NCBI GenBank assembly: GCA_020002185.1
Contig: CM034534.1
Span: forward strand, 15,282,964 to 15,346,963
Reading direction: 5' to 3'
DNA from: Paraescarpia echinospica
Taxonomy: Eukaryota; Annelida; Polychaeta; Sabellida; Siboglinidae
DNA length: 64,000 nucleotides
Part shown: positions 1 to 12,800 of the stretch, piece by piece
Layout: each line of letters begins with the position of its first letter
Numbering within the stretch: the stretch's first letter is position 1
Notes under the pieces: model-generated
The model's input: the letters and a program-made list of their open reading frames with translations, nothing else
Databases searched by the model: none
What the model was told of the DNA's origin: nothing
Made by a program: the position numbers and the translations under genes

Positions 1-301
1 GGAATCCAACTTCGTATCTGCTAGCTTACACCCACGCGCGGGGCAACACACCAACGTCAACTGTTATCATAACTACAGTAACTTGATCATAAATTCATCC
101 CCGCAGACTATATCATTTTTGTTGCGCCAATTACATCACAACATGCAGCCAATAATAATTTCCCGGGAAATCGAACGTAACGCTACAGTGGCGCCCTCTG
201 GAGAATGTCTCACCATTCAATTTGTCCTGTGAAAACAATTACTCTAACTTTGCGCATTTGTAGATAACTGTGAAATAGTTTACCATTACTCTTCACAGAC
301 A

Positions 302-481
302 ATGAGTCTCAGGAAGCAAATTAATGAACAGAGAAATAGGCGAGTGAACCTGGACACCTGGAAGGAGATCGATGCACTTATGCAGCGTCCAAAGTTAATT
401 TGTTGTACCAACGAAGACAGTCTCCAACAGAAACATCCATTTCCTCGTTTGGTTTGTTCCATTGATGGCGATAGTAGTTAG
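302..481 (+). CDS. Small unrecognised ORF (59 codons)
   Basis: An ATG-initiated 59-codon frame, basic at its N-terminus (MSLRKQINEQRNRRV), ends at TAG. A possible 3' splice site (cttcacag) sits just before the ATG, so it could equally be an internal exon. I recognise no domain, and no donor or partner exon is convincing. The flanks 1-301 and 482-650 show nothing else. It may be chance or transposon debris. Confidence 0.15.
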   Translation: MSLRKQINEQRNRRVNLDTWKEIDALMQRPKLICCTNEDSLQQKHPFPRLVCSIDGDSS

Positions 482-650
482 CTGTTGATTGATCCGTGTC
501 TCCAGCATTGGCGCGATGGCACTAAAGCTGTGCCTTCTGGGTTTACGAATCTCAAGACCTGTAGAGTTGGCCACCAGCCCAACACGGCGCCATATTTCAT
601 CCCATCCTGATATGATGGTCCTGCAGTCCCGGTGTGATGGGCCCCGATTA

Positions 651-1632
651 CGTGATTTTTTTTCGTAGGTGGCCTCCGGGTAATTACCATACTATGGGAG
701 GAGTTAACTTGTTTTATAGATGCGCATGCGTGTGAGGCTTACTGCGTGACGCAGCGACGCGTACGTTGATATCATTTATTAAACGGCATTTACTTTGCAA
801 ACCTGACACAATGAAACCGTTATACGGGTATATAAATTGAAAAATGCTTACGATTGCGAGTCAGTTTTCATTTAATGGTAAATTGTTTTATATAATTCAT
901 CTTTATTTTATTTACTATTTGTATTTGTTTTCCTTTATACCTAGAATTGACAATTGTTTCACAATTTTGTTTTTAATTAGACATTATAATTATTATTTAT
1001 TATTATTATTTATATCTTATTTTGAATTGATTATTTGATCAAGCTGTATAAATGTTGATGTAGGAATGTGTGCATGTCTGAGTGATGGCCCATTGAAATA
1101 TCAGATATTATACGTGGCATGGTCACCATCATGAAGTAAAGCTTTTACTTATTTTATTATGGCTAACTAAAACCAAACTGCCCCCAAACAGTTGGAGAAG
1201 ATCAACAACCGTTGAATTAAAGAAGATTTATAGAACCTGGAATGAAGCTGTGGATTTAGTCTGTCACATGGAGAAAGAGTAAGGCGTATCCTGAACTATA
1301 CAAGAAAGACATTTTAAGTATTGTTTGTTAAAACCCACCATTCCAGCTGCCATATCTCCCTTTAATTATTGGTATTCTATATCCACATTGGCAAGGAATA
1401 GCCTGTAAGCATTTACACGCCATATAGTTACCTATAGTTAACAACAGCACCATTGCATATCAGGACAGTATGCTGTAAATGCCGTTTGCATGCGGGCCGT
1501 TTAATAAATTATATCAACGTACGCGTCGCTGCGTCAGGCAGTAAGCCTCACACGCATGCGCATCTATAAAACAAGTTAACTCCGCCCATAGTATGGTAAA
1601 TACCGGGAGGCCACCTACGAAAAAATATCACG
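651..1632. mobile_element. Non-autonomous DNA element with long TIRs
   Basis: About 140 bp at 651-793 recurs inverted at roughly 1489-1632 with a handful of differences; both ends begin CGTGAT. The 0.7-kb interior is AT-rich and has no transposase-like frame, so this is a MITE-like or internally deleted element of 982 bp. I could not find a clean target duplication, so the superfamily is open. The inner edge of the right TIR has extra sequence (around 1481-1500), suggesting a small internal duplication. Confidence 0.7.
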
Positions 1633-1739
1633 CCCCCCGCCCCCACCCGTTCTTCCGGTATCATTATCTGACAACGGAGTGGTGCTAAAGTTCCGGCTCA
1701 GCCCACCCAATATTAATTTCGTTCCTGCGCCTATGACAG

Positions 1740-2062
1740 AGAAGAGGATTGAAGGGGGAAGGAAAGTGAAAGCGAAGGTAGAGGAATATCGATAGAGTAG
1801 TGTTGAAGGGAGAGTATTGGGATCAGGGCAGAAGTGTGGGTTTGAGCAGATATGAAGAGGCCGGGAGGGAGGGCGTGAGAGAGGGAGGGAGGAAGAAAGG
1901 GAGGGAGCTATGGAGGGAGGGAGGGAGGGAGGGAGGGAGGGAGAGAGGGAGGGAGGGAGGGAGGGAGGGATGGAGTGAGAAAAAGACGGACTGATAGACG
2001 AACGGACGGACGGACGAGCGGTTAGACGGACGGACGGACGGACAAATAGAGACACGTAGACA
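1740..2062. repeat. Purine-rich low-complexity tract
   Basis: GGGA-type runs (about 1855-1975) pass into GGAC-type runs (about 1995-2050) on the plus strand. Long predicted peptides here, rich in Pro/Ser on one strand and Arg/Glu/Gly on the other, are translations of simple repeat. A pyrimidine-oriented relative lies at 20,990-21,171. Confidence 0.8.
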
Positions 2063-2235
2063 GATAGAGAGACATAGAGGCAAAGAGATGGGGGAAGAAG
2101 GTGCGCAGGGAGGGAAATGGGTTTGATCAACATTGTCACATTTTACTTAGGATTATTGAATATTGGTCGTATTGACATTTAAGTTATTGTGAATGAGCAG
2201 ACACGTAGAAGATAACACCAATAACAATTCTATTA

Positions 2236-2341
2236 ATAATAAATGACCAATCACTTAAGTGGTGGGATGAACCATTGCGTTCGACTGACATCGGCTGGTC
2301 TCTGTGGTCCTATGTACGTTTACCCGGCGCCTTGTGTACAC
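2236..2341 (+). repeat. Dispersed ~100-bp repeat, copy 1
   Basis: This block, containing the motif AAGTGGTGGGATG and then GACTGACA, has relatives at 20,727-20,838 (inverted), 14,800-14,889 (direct) and 5763-5857 (inverted). The last two lie within the palindrome arms and abut the tRNA-derived SINE there. I do not recognise the family. Confidence 0.5.
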
Positions 2342-2487
2342 GCTATTTGTTGAGTATGGCACGAGGATGCAGGGTTAAGGGTTAACATAAGTACTCTAAT
2401 TACCTTTTAATGAAAACAAAACATTAAGCTATAAGGATATCCTTTATGCGGAGCTTTTTTTTGAGTACCAAATAGACATTTAGAATG

Positions 2488-2488
<1 letters not shown>

Positions 2489-2582
<94 letters not shown>
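2489..2582. repeat. (CA)n microsatellite
   Basis: About 47 perfect CA dinucleotides, mirrored as (GT)n at 18,077-18,170 in the other arm with nearly the same length. Near-identical array length in both arms argues for a recent duplication, recent conversion, or one locus assembled twice. Confidence 0.95.
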
Positions 2583-2586
<4 letters not shown>

Positions 2587-3059
2587 AACGCACACACACA
2601 AACACTCGTGTTTACAGCGATTCAATATAACTAATGTACAATGTATTCATAAGTTTACAATTTTGTTAGAGTGTGGTGTGTGTGTGTGTTTGTTCAATAC
2701 CGCAGGAGTAAAACAGTAATTCTACTGAATGTCGTTTAGAAGCCCAATCGATCTTTTAGAATGCTGCAGTGAAAGCATTTAATTGTATTGAATGTCTCTT
2801 GATCATTAATTTAAAATCCCAAATTGTTCGACATCGTAATGAGATACAATGTCAGAAGAATTATTTCATGTATTTGCCTATCTCAGTTTTTTTATTAATG
2901 GTTTAGTTTCAAGCGAAATTCACGCGATTCGATGCTACTGTTATTTATTGTGTTTTTTGCTCAAAGTTGTTATAAATAAATGTTGTTTACCATTATAATC
3001 ATGAGCATGTAGGTACATTATATTGGAAAACATAGACGTTTCTACACAGCACCCAACCT

Positions 3060-3425
3060 GTTTGCTTAGTCTCTCGTTTTTCCGATATCCCCCAGGAATC
3101 TCAGATCATCTGTTTCACAACGACTTTTGTTCCGAAAACCAAGCTTAATATCGGCAAACGTGCTGTTACTGTAGCTGCACCCAAAATCTGGAATCAACTC
3201 CCTGTCGCTTTAAAATCATCTGAGACCATAAATACCTTTCGCAAAAACTGAAGATTTATTTATTTGAAATTGCATTCCCACCCTAACCTTCGGTGGTCCC
3301 TTCCTCTAATAACGACTCTTGCTTGTCCCTGTTAATGATTTTGCCCAATGATTCTATGTTGCGTCTCTAGCTGAGCTCAGATTCCTGGGGATTTAGGCGC
3401 TATAGAAGTTTGTTATTATTACTAT
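3060..3425 (+). mobile_element. CR1/L2-type LINE 3' end, left-arm copy
   Basis: The translation contains APKIWNQLPVALKSS, the C-terminal signature of CR1/L2-group reverse transcriptases, then a short 3' UTR ending in GGCGCTATAGAAG and a TTATTATTA tail. Only the last ~110 codons and the tail are present, with frameshifts. The same kind of tail ends the element at 24,816-26,130. Confidence 0.75.
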
Positions 3426-3621
3426 ATAAAGTTTTTAATTTGTTTTCACCTTTTCATTTGTAGTCCCGTTTTTTTTACATATTTTATTCAATTATTTTTG
3501 TAATGTGCTACTTTCGTGTGAAACCGCGTGCACTATGCCACCTGTTTTAGTGGCGGATCCAGAAAGCGAATCTAAGGGGCACAAAAACCTGCAATGGGCG
3601 GCCGAACCAAACTGGTGTAAG

Positions 3622-3956
3622 ATAAATTTGGTAGAGCGAAACGTAAGCTTGGCATCAATAGTAGAGCAATACCACACGCTCTGTGATTTCTCTTACAGTA
3701 AAACGACTTGGCCGATTTGTATGATATCTTGCATAGGAACGCAAGCAAACATATAGGCCTACTATTAAGGTCTACCATACTGTCATATCAAAAAATATAA
3801 CTAAATCTGAATACAACTGTTTGTCTTCGGCTATTAGGATGTTATAACATAATAAATGCATTTTTAGCTTTCATAAGAAACTCATAATCTAAAGTTTGCG
3901 TATTAATATAGATTGTGTGTGGATTGGATGGTCATGTACACCGGTTCCGAAAATAT
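3622..3956 (+). repeat. Direct-repeat pair, member 1
   Basis: This block recurs at 5054-5446 in the same orientation with moderate divergence; both end near TTCCGAAAATATTC. The pair spans about 1.8 kb, a spacing that would suit a decayed LTR-type or composite element, but I see no TG...CA ends, primer site or pol fragment. Mirror copies lie at about 16,702-17,036 and 15,212-15,604 in the right arm. Confidence 0.5.
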
Positions 3957-4419
3957 TCTTTTGGACAAATCTAAGAGGTGTACTATATCATTAATTAGGA
4001 ACACTAATACATGCAAACTTAGTTTATATATGTTTTGGTTGACAACGGTTTCTAAACAGTATGTTGTCCAGGCTTAAGATTAAGGTACTCACATAAAGAA
4101 CATCCTGATAATACCGTCATCAACAGGTCAACCCTACGGAACGCCAAACATTAAACTGCTGACCATGTCTGCAATTTCTGTTCTAAGCGACCTTTCTTTA
4201 TATGCCATGCAGGTTCCGCCATAAAAAAAACTTGCACTATCCAAACGCAATCAACTACATTTTATACACCCTTGTTTTGCAATAAAAGGATGCTCTCTAA
4301 ACTTACGAAGAACATCTTTATCGACATTAGGCCTTATATGCAGATGCGTTGTACAAAATAAGCGTAAAGATGTCCAACGTAACAGAATGGTTCCAAGCAT
4401 CCAGATCGCGACTCCCTTA

Positions 4420-4494
4420 CCGATCCCGATCACGCCTCGCAATCACTTTGATTGCTGAACAATCGAACTGATCGCGTGGCACGATCGGGATCGG
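4420..4494. other. Strong hairpin with nested stem
   Basis: CCGATCCCGATC at 4420-4431 is the perfect complement of GATCGGGATCGG at 4483-4494. Between them GCAATCA and TGATTGC form a second, smaller stem. The mirrored copy in the right arm has a base change in the repeat motif. No role is evident. Confidence 0.55.
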
Positions 4495-5053
4495 GAAATG
4501 AGCCCAGATCGGGGCGCTCGCAAACATTCTCTATTGCTGTGATGATTATCCCGATCCAAAGCCGCAGAGGCAGAAAATAGGAATGTAGGAGTAGCATATT
4601 CACCGATCAGCCCTTTAGGTCGTCAACATCAATCCGCCGATTATGTTGCATTTTCTTTTCGGAGTGAACTTTACTTTTTTTTTATACCAGGTTCACCATA
4701 TTAACAAGCTAACCTAAAGCCACTTACGTGATTGTAATGTATGGGCACCTAGATATGCAACCGGTTTCAGTCTCAAACGTCAGAGGTGCCGTTGTCACGT
4801 TAAATTATATACAGTGTGTACTAGTATAATTACTATTGTCGGCTTAACACTGTTTGACATTTTAAATTATTGATCAAACGACACACGGTACAACAAAATG
4901 TAATATCAGCTACAGCGTGACATTTCTAAATTATTGGTTACGCCCCATAAATGACATTAAATCACCAGAAACAATGTCGTAGGCGCCGAACGAAGTGAAT
5001 CCACCAATGTGTATATACATCCAATTTCATTTGTCCAGCTGCTCTGTGTCGCG

Positions 5054-5446
5054 GGTAGAGCGAAAAATAAGCGTGGACTCCAACTGGGGCTTCAGTACTT
5101 GAGCAATACCACACGCTCTGTGATTTATCTTACCGTAAAACGACTTGGCTGATTTGTATGATATCTTGCATGGGAACGCAAGCAAACGTGTAGGCCTACT
5201 GCTAAGGTCTACCATACTGTCATATCAAAAGTATAACAAACTCTGAAGTCATACGTACGAATTATTAAGTAGATTACTACAAATACATTGTCATTTTCAC
5301 AAACTGTTTTGTCATCGGCTATTATGATGTTATAACAGAATAAATGCATTTTTAGCTTTCATAGGAAACTCGTGATCTAAAGTTTGCGTATTAATATAGA
5401 TTGTGTGAGCTTTGGGTGGTCATGTATACCGGTTCCGAAAATATTC
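5054..5446 (+). repeat. Direct-repeat pair, member 2
   Basis: Partner of 3622-3956 about 1.44 kb downstream. Its right end is directly abutted by the tRNA-derived SINE at 5447, so the SINE probably inserted at its edge. Confidence 0.5.
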
Positions 5447-5754
5447 AAGTTCTAATATAGCGCAGTATCCAGTCCTCGGGACAGCTCAAAGCGCTTTACA
5501 CTTTACTCCCTGGCAGACCTGTTCAATCGAACACCATCTCGACTTCTCTGGGAAGCATTCAGCCACGCTGCACAATTAATGCGCGAAGATTATTCGTACA
5601 CAAATATCCACAACTGTCTGTAGCAAGGTACTCATTCATGCAGCTTAGTGAACTGAAGAAACATAGAATTAGGTTCGACACCGCCGCACAGGATTCGAAC
5701 CCGGGTTCTCTCAGTCAGGAATCCGAAGCTCTATCCGCTACGCTACTGTGCTCC
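5447..5754 (-). mobile_element. tRNA-derived SINE (family A), left-arm copy
   Basis: On the minus strand the element begins with a tRNA-like head carrying a box A-like TAGCGTAGCGGATAGAGC and a box B GGTTCGAATCC. It ends in an unrelated body finishing ATATTAGAACTT. Length is 308 bp, identical to the mirrored copy at 14,903-15,210. A third copy lies at 27,052-27,740. Confidence 0.8.
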
Positions 5755-6099
5755 ATAACAACGAACTTAGGACTTCGGAGTCCTGGCCGTTGTCAGTCAA
5801 ACACAACGACGCATCCCGCCACTTATGTAATGAGTAATTTATTATTTACTATTACTCTTGTTACAGCTCTGCTCTATTTAGAATGACGTATTGAATCCGC
5901 AGTAGGTGCCACAACGTTTGACCAAAAATGCACCATTAGGTTAATAATAATTTAATTAAAAAATCAATTTTAATGCATCGACTAGGCGCTAGCTGCTAGA
6001 GTAACGAAATAGTCTACCACAAGCCGCGAATGAAAAAAACGCTCTAATGCACACATGTACGCACTTACGCACGCACGATCACGCACATTTCCTATAGAC

Positions 6100-7153
6100 C
6101 AGGGGCCGGGAACCTGTTTGAATGGAGCGCCACTATAAGTGACTAGGCCTAGGTCAGCGGGCCACACATTTATTCTTACACATTTTGGCAATGCATAAAT
6201 AAATAGTTGTTATTATTATGAAACATGCGTGACTAATTTTGAACAATTTACTTTTAAAATACATATTATTCCTGGTCCGCGTTGTCGTCACTGATATTTG
6301 ACTAAGTGCTCCACGTCCAAGTGAACTTGGCGTGTGTGATGGTTTATGAAACTGTTCAGTCGGCAAATGCGTTTGGTTGCAAGATACACCTCATCGAATG
6401 TCACTTTGTGTGCACAGAGCCAACCAACTTACATTTTGGTGAACTTTATACGTACAACGTCGACTATAACGGATTGTATAATAACAGCAAATGCGAGCTC
6501 CAAGATCTCAAAAATAAAACGCCCTGCAAACTTCTGTCTCAGCAGCTCAACGATTGTTTCGTACGTGTCTGTCCTTTCTGGTTCGTTTTCAGGAGTGTTG
6601 AGAAATACAGTAGTTGTGCATCGCACAATCGCAACTTGATCTCGAAAGCGAGAACGAATTGGAAGAAACGAACAAGAAGAGTTGCTTGTGTATATGTTCT
6701 CGTTCCTTGAGTTGACAATTCAGGAGATTGAATTGCGCTACGATGTGGACAAGAAAATGAACCCTCGCAGATGCACCTTAGCAATGTATGGTAGACACCT
6801 CGACTCAGCCAGTGCACGTCGCAGTAGTATTGGAGATATCGATATTGCGAACTTCACATCTTCCCGACAGCGACCAGTACATTTTGCATTTTCATAGGTT
6901 TGCTACATCTATAGGCTTCTTATGAGCCAGTGGGCCTGAATAGATTCGCAGTGGCACTTGCATTGCATCGTGTCGAACCTTTCAAATCAGCGAAACAAAT
7001 CCTTTTGTTCTTACTCCCACGGAAGGTGCACCATGCAAATGTATATATCGTCATACCACGAGCCGTATTGTACGCAATCTCGCGTTTAGTCCGCGGGCCG
7101 CAGTTGGCCCGCGGGCTGCAGTTGGCCCGCGGGCTGCAAGTTGCCGACCCCTG
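6100..7153 (+). mobile_element. hAT element, complete, non-autonomous
   Basis: The left end starts CAGGGGCCGGGAACCTG and the right end is the complement of CAGGGGTCGGCAACTTGC, the classic hAT terminal pattern. The flanks are 8-bp target duplications, ctatagac (6092-6099) and ctatagat (7154-7161), matching at 7 of 8 bases. At 1054 bp it is too short for a full hAT transposase, and no frame shows RNase H-like transposase motifs. The right palindrome arm holds only the portion equivalent to 6100-6901. Confidence 0.85.
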
Positions 7154-9817
7154 CTATAGATGTATGTAATTGTTGGGGGTTTCCCCACATGTCGTTCTAC
7201 TATGTCCAATGCTGAAAGGAAATCAAATGAAATATCAGGTAAATGTCTTTGGCATACTTTTTGAATACAAATAAAATAATCGAACATAGCAAAATTCTTC
7301 TTTTATGATTAACCATTATGATCACTTTGCCAACCAAACCTATTAAACCCAACTGACACACATTCATCATGACCAGTATTTCACAAGTAATAACAATTTA
7401 ATTATATTACTTTATTTGCACAAAATTTACCACGCATTACAGTCTCTCCCAAAATTCACAGTTCTACTAAACAAGAGTTTTGTGTGTAACCGATAGATAA
7501 TTATCCACACAAATTGACTGAGTGATTTATCTGAATTAAGAAGTTTTACTATAATTAGATTTAGCACCGAAAATAGCTCTTGAAGTCTTCCAATAGTTTG
7601 TAACGGAAAATCTGCTTTTCTTTTTCACATGAACCGTTATATGTATTCTTAATCATCCATACTGGAAATATAAAAGTTTTACTGCATGATGGATAATAGT
7701 GAATATTTGTCAGTCAAACACACCTATACTAGGCTGCAGTAATGTAAACTAATAAACCTATTAACTATTTGAATTAAAAAAAAAAGGCCAAGTTTTAAAG
7801 TACCCATAATACACATATTGCATGGCTATATTATAATATATCGGTACATGATCATCGTCCTCAAAAGCTCAAGCAGTCGTGGAAAACATAAATGCAGGGT
7901 TGCTTACTTGACAAAACTATTTCCATAATAACACATTCTCCCCCACCCTACTCCCGCTGTCACTCCCTGCCTGACAGTCTATATTTTGGCCAATCTCAGA
8001 AATAGACATGCCAGCCCATTCACATACCCTGGGAATACTCTTACATTCAGGCAGTTACTAATTCATTGGTAATTTAATCATACTGACTTGGTAGACTTTG
8101 TAGTGCTAAATTGTTTCAAGTGAATGATGACATTCTCTCCCTAGACAGGTGGCCCCTTATTACTAAAATTAGACCACTACCACCCTACAGCAATGGTGAC
8201 TTCCTTGCTTGAGTTTTGGTAATTTTATTATGTGGTGTCAACATTTATTGATAAATTATAACAAGTGAATGATGATTTTCTTTGCCACTCGCACAAAGTG
8301 GTCAGGGCATCTGAACAAGCATTATTTATAGATTTAGCCAATTTTTATACTTGCCGGCTGGCTCTCATTATTTAAAAATTAGTGGCCAAGACAATATTTG
8401 GTGGCCACCAGCCACAGTTCGCAAATTTAAGCCCTGAACATGGTCATCTGGCCATTCAGGTTTTTTTGTCCGGAGAGTGACCTTATTAGTGAGGTTCCTC
8501 TGTACATAAAACTTGACAAATCATTGTTCTGAAGTAGTAAATTAACACAATTGAGCAAGAGTACTAAGTAAGAAACTTTACATTGCAAGATCTAAACTGA
8601 TAATGGGTATTGTTTACCTTAGTTCAGTTGAACAAATTGCCATCCTGTTGCAGGGATTATTAACGTCAAACCAGACGCACTGGCTTGGAATACTTCTTCA
8701 TATGCCTGCATCACACACACGTTATCATAGATCAATAATAAAGGTTACCAATAATAATATAAAACGTTACACTTTTATCATTATGTGCACCAGATTTAAA
8801 AACAAGGTCAATCAATCATGTTTTATTTCCAAATGAAAATATAAACAGAATAACATAACTATGCTAATAAAGTAAAATAAAAAATGACATATGGAAAATA
8901 AAATACTAACTAGAACACAAGACAAATACTAGTAATTATTGTTAAGACAAATAAATATAAACACAAAATATAGAATAGTTACACAATTTAGAAAATAAGG
9001 TATCTAAATAAATACTAATTAAACATAATGATAGTATAATAAATAGTCAAATAAAAAGTTTTAGTATATTGTAAAAAATATTAGAAAGATTACAGAAATT
9101 ATTCATTATTAAATTACATCATGTAAATCAACTACGTTACATATTACCCATAGTCATTATCTGTTATTCACCAACCAATGCAACATTTACATAAAAAAAC
9201 TATCATAAGTAGGACACAAAATATATGAAATGTTTTATTAAAAATAAAATCAACTGGGGAACAAAAAGATAAACGATGTGACAATTTATATTTTTATCTT
9301 ATGTCATCTTTGAGCCTTGGCATTGACTTAGGAGAAATTATGGGCGTCAATGTGGATTGGAAACCGCTGATAAAACCGGGGTGTACACGTGTTAGAACAT
9401 TCACAAAACAGATTGAATTGGAATTGAACTCTGCAAAGTAAGATGAATTGAATGAATTGATCGAAACGGACAATATATTTATAATGTTATTCTATATAAA
9501 CTACAAAATATGTTAAATTGTAACATTTTTGGATGCACACCATACTATACTGATGCAGGTTGCCTGATTTGAGTTAACATAACCCTTTAGTACACTCAGA
9601 TTGCAATACTTGGCTCAAGGCCTGCTTAGCCCTGTCTCTTCCGAGAACAAAGCAGGCATTTTATTATGGACTTCCTAGCTTATGCTTAATTAAACAACTT
9701 AAAGGGCTACTGTTTGCTAATGTTGCAGACTTGAATTAGAATTGAATAACAAATGAATTGAATTGAAATTGATTTTGTCGTGAGTACATTGAATTGAAAT
9801 TGATCCTTAGAAAATAC
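7154..9817. other. Spacer, no gene recognised
   Basis: AT-rich unique sequence between the hAT element and the minisatellite. I see no convincing exon, RNA gene or transposon coding fragment. Around 9418-9480 and 9720-9800 there are clusters of the short motif GAATTGAA, a weak degenerate repeat. Confidence 0.6.
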
Positions 9818-12800
9818 AAGCAACAGCGGAATTTCAAAGTTGTAATTGTTTAGTTTTATGCACTCTTGCTCACAATCAACAGTGGGAATTTCAAAGTTGT
9901 AATTTTTTAGTTTTAAGCACTCTTGCTCACAATCAAGAGTGGGAATTTCAAAGTTGTAATTGTTTAGTTTTATGCACTCTTGCTCACAATCAACAGTGGG
10001 AATTTCAAAGTTGTAATTTTTTTTTTTTAAGCACTCTTGCTCACAAGCAAGAGTGGGAATTTCAAAGTTGTAATTTTTTTGTTTTAAGCACTCTTGCTCA
10101 CAATCAAGAGTGGGAATTTCAAAGTAGTAATTTTTTAGTTTTAAGCACTCTTGCTCACAATCAAGAGTGGGAATTTCAAAGTTGTAATTTTTTATTTTTA
10201 AGCACTCTTGTTCACAATCAAGAGTGGGAATTTCAAAGTTGTAATTTTTTAAGTTTTAAGCACTCTTGCTCACAATCAAGAGTGGGGATTTCAAAGTTGT
10301 AATTTTTTGTTTTAAGCACTCTTGCTCACAATAAAGAGTGGGAATTTCAAAGTTGTAATTTTTTAGTTTTAAGCACTCTTGCTCACAATCAAGAGTGGGA
10401 ATTTCAAAGATGTAATTGTTTAGTTTTAAGCACTCTTGCTCACAATCAAGAGTGGGAATTTCAAAGTAGTAATTTTTTTAGTTTTAAGCACTCTTGCTCA
10501 CAATCAAGAGTGGGAATTTCAAAGTTGTAATTTTTTATTTTTAAGCACTCTTGCTCACAATCAAGAGTGGGAATTTCAAAGTTGTAATTTTTTTAGTTTT
10601 AAGCACTCCTGCTCACAATCAAGAGTGGGAATTTCAAAGTTGTAATTTTTTAAGTTTTAAGCACTCTTGCTCACAATCAAGAGTGGGGATTTCAAAGTTG
10701 AAGTTTTTTAGTTTTAAGCACTCTTGCTCACAATCAAGAGTGGGAATTTCAAAGTTGTAATTTTTTGTTTTAAGCACTCTTGCTCACAATAAAGAGTGGG
10801 AATTTCAAAGTTGTAATTTTTTAGTTTGAAGCACCCTTGCTCACAATCAAGAGTGGGAATTTCAAAGTTGTAATTTTTTTTTTAAGCACTCTTGCTCACA
10901 ATCAAGAGTGGGAATTTCAAAGTTGTAATTGTTTAGTTTTATGCACTCTTGCTCACAATCAACAGTGGGAATTTCAAAGTTTTAATTTTTTTTTTTTAAG
11001 CACTCTTGCTCACAAGCAAGAGTGGGAATTTCAAAGTTGTAATTTTTTTGTTTTAAGCACTCTTGCTCACAATCAAGAGTGGGAATTTCAAAGTAGTAAT
11101 TTTTTAGTTTTAAGCACTCTTGCTCACAATCAAGAGTGGGAATTTCAAAGTTGTAATTTTTTATTTTTAAGCACTCTTGCTCACAATCAAGAGTGGGAAT
11201 TTCAAAGTTGTAATTTTTTAAGTTTTAAGCACTCTTGCTCACAATCAAGAGTGGGGATTTCAAAGTTGTAATTTTTTGTTTTAAGCACTCTTGCTCACAA
11301 TAAAGAGTGGGAATTTCAAAGTTGTAATTTTTTAGTTTTAAGCACTCTTGCTCACAATCAAGAGTGGGAATTTCGAAGATGTAATTTTTTAGTTTTAAGC
11401 ACTCTTGCTCACAATCAAGAGTGGGAATTTCAAAGTAGTAATTTTTTTAGTTTTAAGCACTCTTGCTCACAATCAAGAGTGGGAATTTCAAAGTTGTAAT
11501 TTTTTATTTTTAAGCACTCTTGCTCACAATCAAGAGTGGGAATTTCAAAGTTGTAATTTTTTTAGTTTTAAGCACTCCTGCTCACAATCAAGAGTGGGAA
11601 TTTCAAAGTTGTAATTTTTTAAGTTTTAAGCACTCTTGCTCACAATCAAGAGTGGGGATTTCAAAGTTGTAGTTTTTTAGTTTTAAGCACTCTTGCTCAC
11701 AATCAAGAGTGGGAATTTCAAAGTTGTAATTTTTTGTTTTAAGCACTCTTGCTCACAATAAAGAGTGGGAATTTCAAAGTTGTAATTTTTTAGTTTGAAG
11801 CACCCTTGCTCACAATCAAGAGTGGGAATTTCAAAGTTGTAATTTTTTTTTTAAGCACTCTTGCTCACAATCAAGAGTGGGAATTTCAAAGTTGTAATTT
11901 TTTATTTTTAAGCACTCTTGCTCACAATCAAGAGTGGGAATTTCAAAGTTGTAATTTTTTTAGTTTTAAGCACTCCTGCTCACAATCAAGAGTGGGAATT
12001 TCAAAGTTGTAATTTTTTAAGTTTTAAGCACTCTTGCTCACAATCAAGAGTGGGGATTTCAAAGTTGTAGTTTTTTAGTTTTAAGCACTCTTGCTCATAT
12101 CATCAAGAGTGGGAATTTCAGTTGTAATTTTTTTAGTTTTAAGCACTCCTGCTCACAATCAAGAGTGGGAATTTCAAAGTTGTAATTTTTTAAGTTTTAA
12201 GCACTCTTGCTCACAATCAAGAGTGGGGATTTCAAAGTTGTAGTTTTTTAGTTTTAAGCACTCTTGCTCATATCATCAAGAGTGGGAATTTCAGTTGTAA
12301 TTTTTTTAGTTTTAAGCACTCCTGCTCACAATCAAGAGTGGGAATTTCAAAGTTGTAATTTTTAGTTTTGAAGCACCCTTGCTCACAATCAAGAGTGGGA
12401 ATTTCAAAGTTGTAATTTTTAAGCACCTTGCTCACAATCAAGAGTGGAATTTCAAAGTTGTAATTTTTATTTTAAGCACTCTTGCTCACAATCAAGAGTG
12501 GAATTTCAAAGTTGTAATTTTTTAGTTTTAAGCACTCTGCTCACAATCAAGAGGGGAATTTCAAAGTTGTAATTTTTGTTTTTAAGCACCTTGCTCACAA
12601 TCAAGAGTGGGATTTCAAAGTTGTAGTTTTTATTTTAAGCACTCTTTGCTCATATCATCAAGAGTGGGAATTTCAGTTGTAATTTTTTTAGTTTTAAGCA
12701 CTCCTGCTCACAATCAAGAGTGGGAATTTCAAAGTTGTAATTTTTTAAGTTTTAAGCACTCTTGCTCACAATCAAGAGTGGGGATTTCAAAGTTGTAGTT

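Larger units (their letters stand above)
2378..6901 (+). repeat. Left arm of a giant inverted repeat
   Basis: This 4524-bp arm is the reverse complement of 13,757-18,281 (4525 bp). Spot comparison shows only scattered substitutions and 1-bp indels. Embedded features, all mirrored in the right arm, are a (CA)n tract, a CR1/L2 LINE tail, a pair of direct repeats, a strong hairpin, a tRNA-SINE and most of a hAT element. The spacer between arms is 6.86 kb. No host gene was seen within the arm. Confidence 0.9.

Noticed and set aside
1615..2139. Pro/Ser-rich 174-residue frame
   Set aside because: Comes from TCCC/GGGA simple repeats; no conserved domain.
6306..6710. 134-residue frame inside the hAT element as a transposase
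   Set aside because: Lacks hAT catalytic motifs, overlaps frames on both strands of similar length, and the element is only 1.05 kb.
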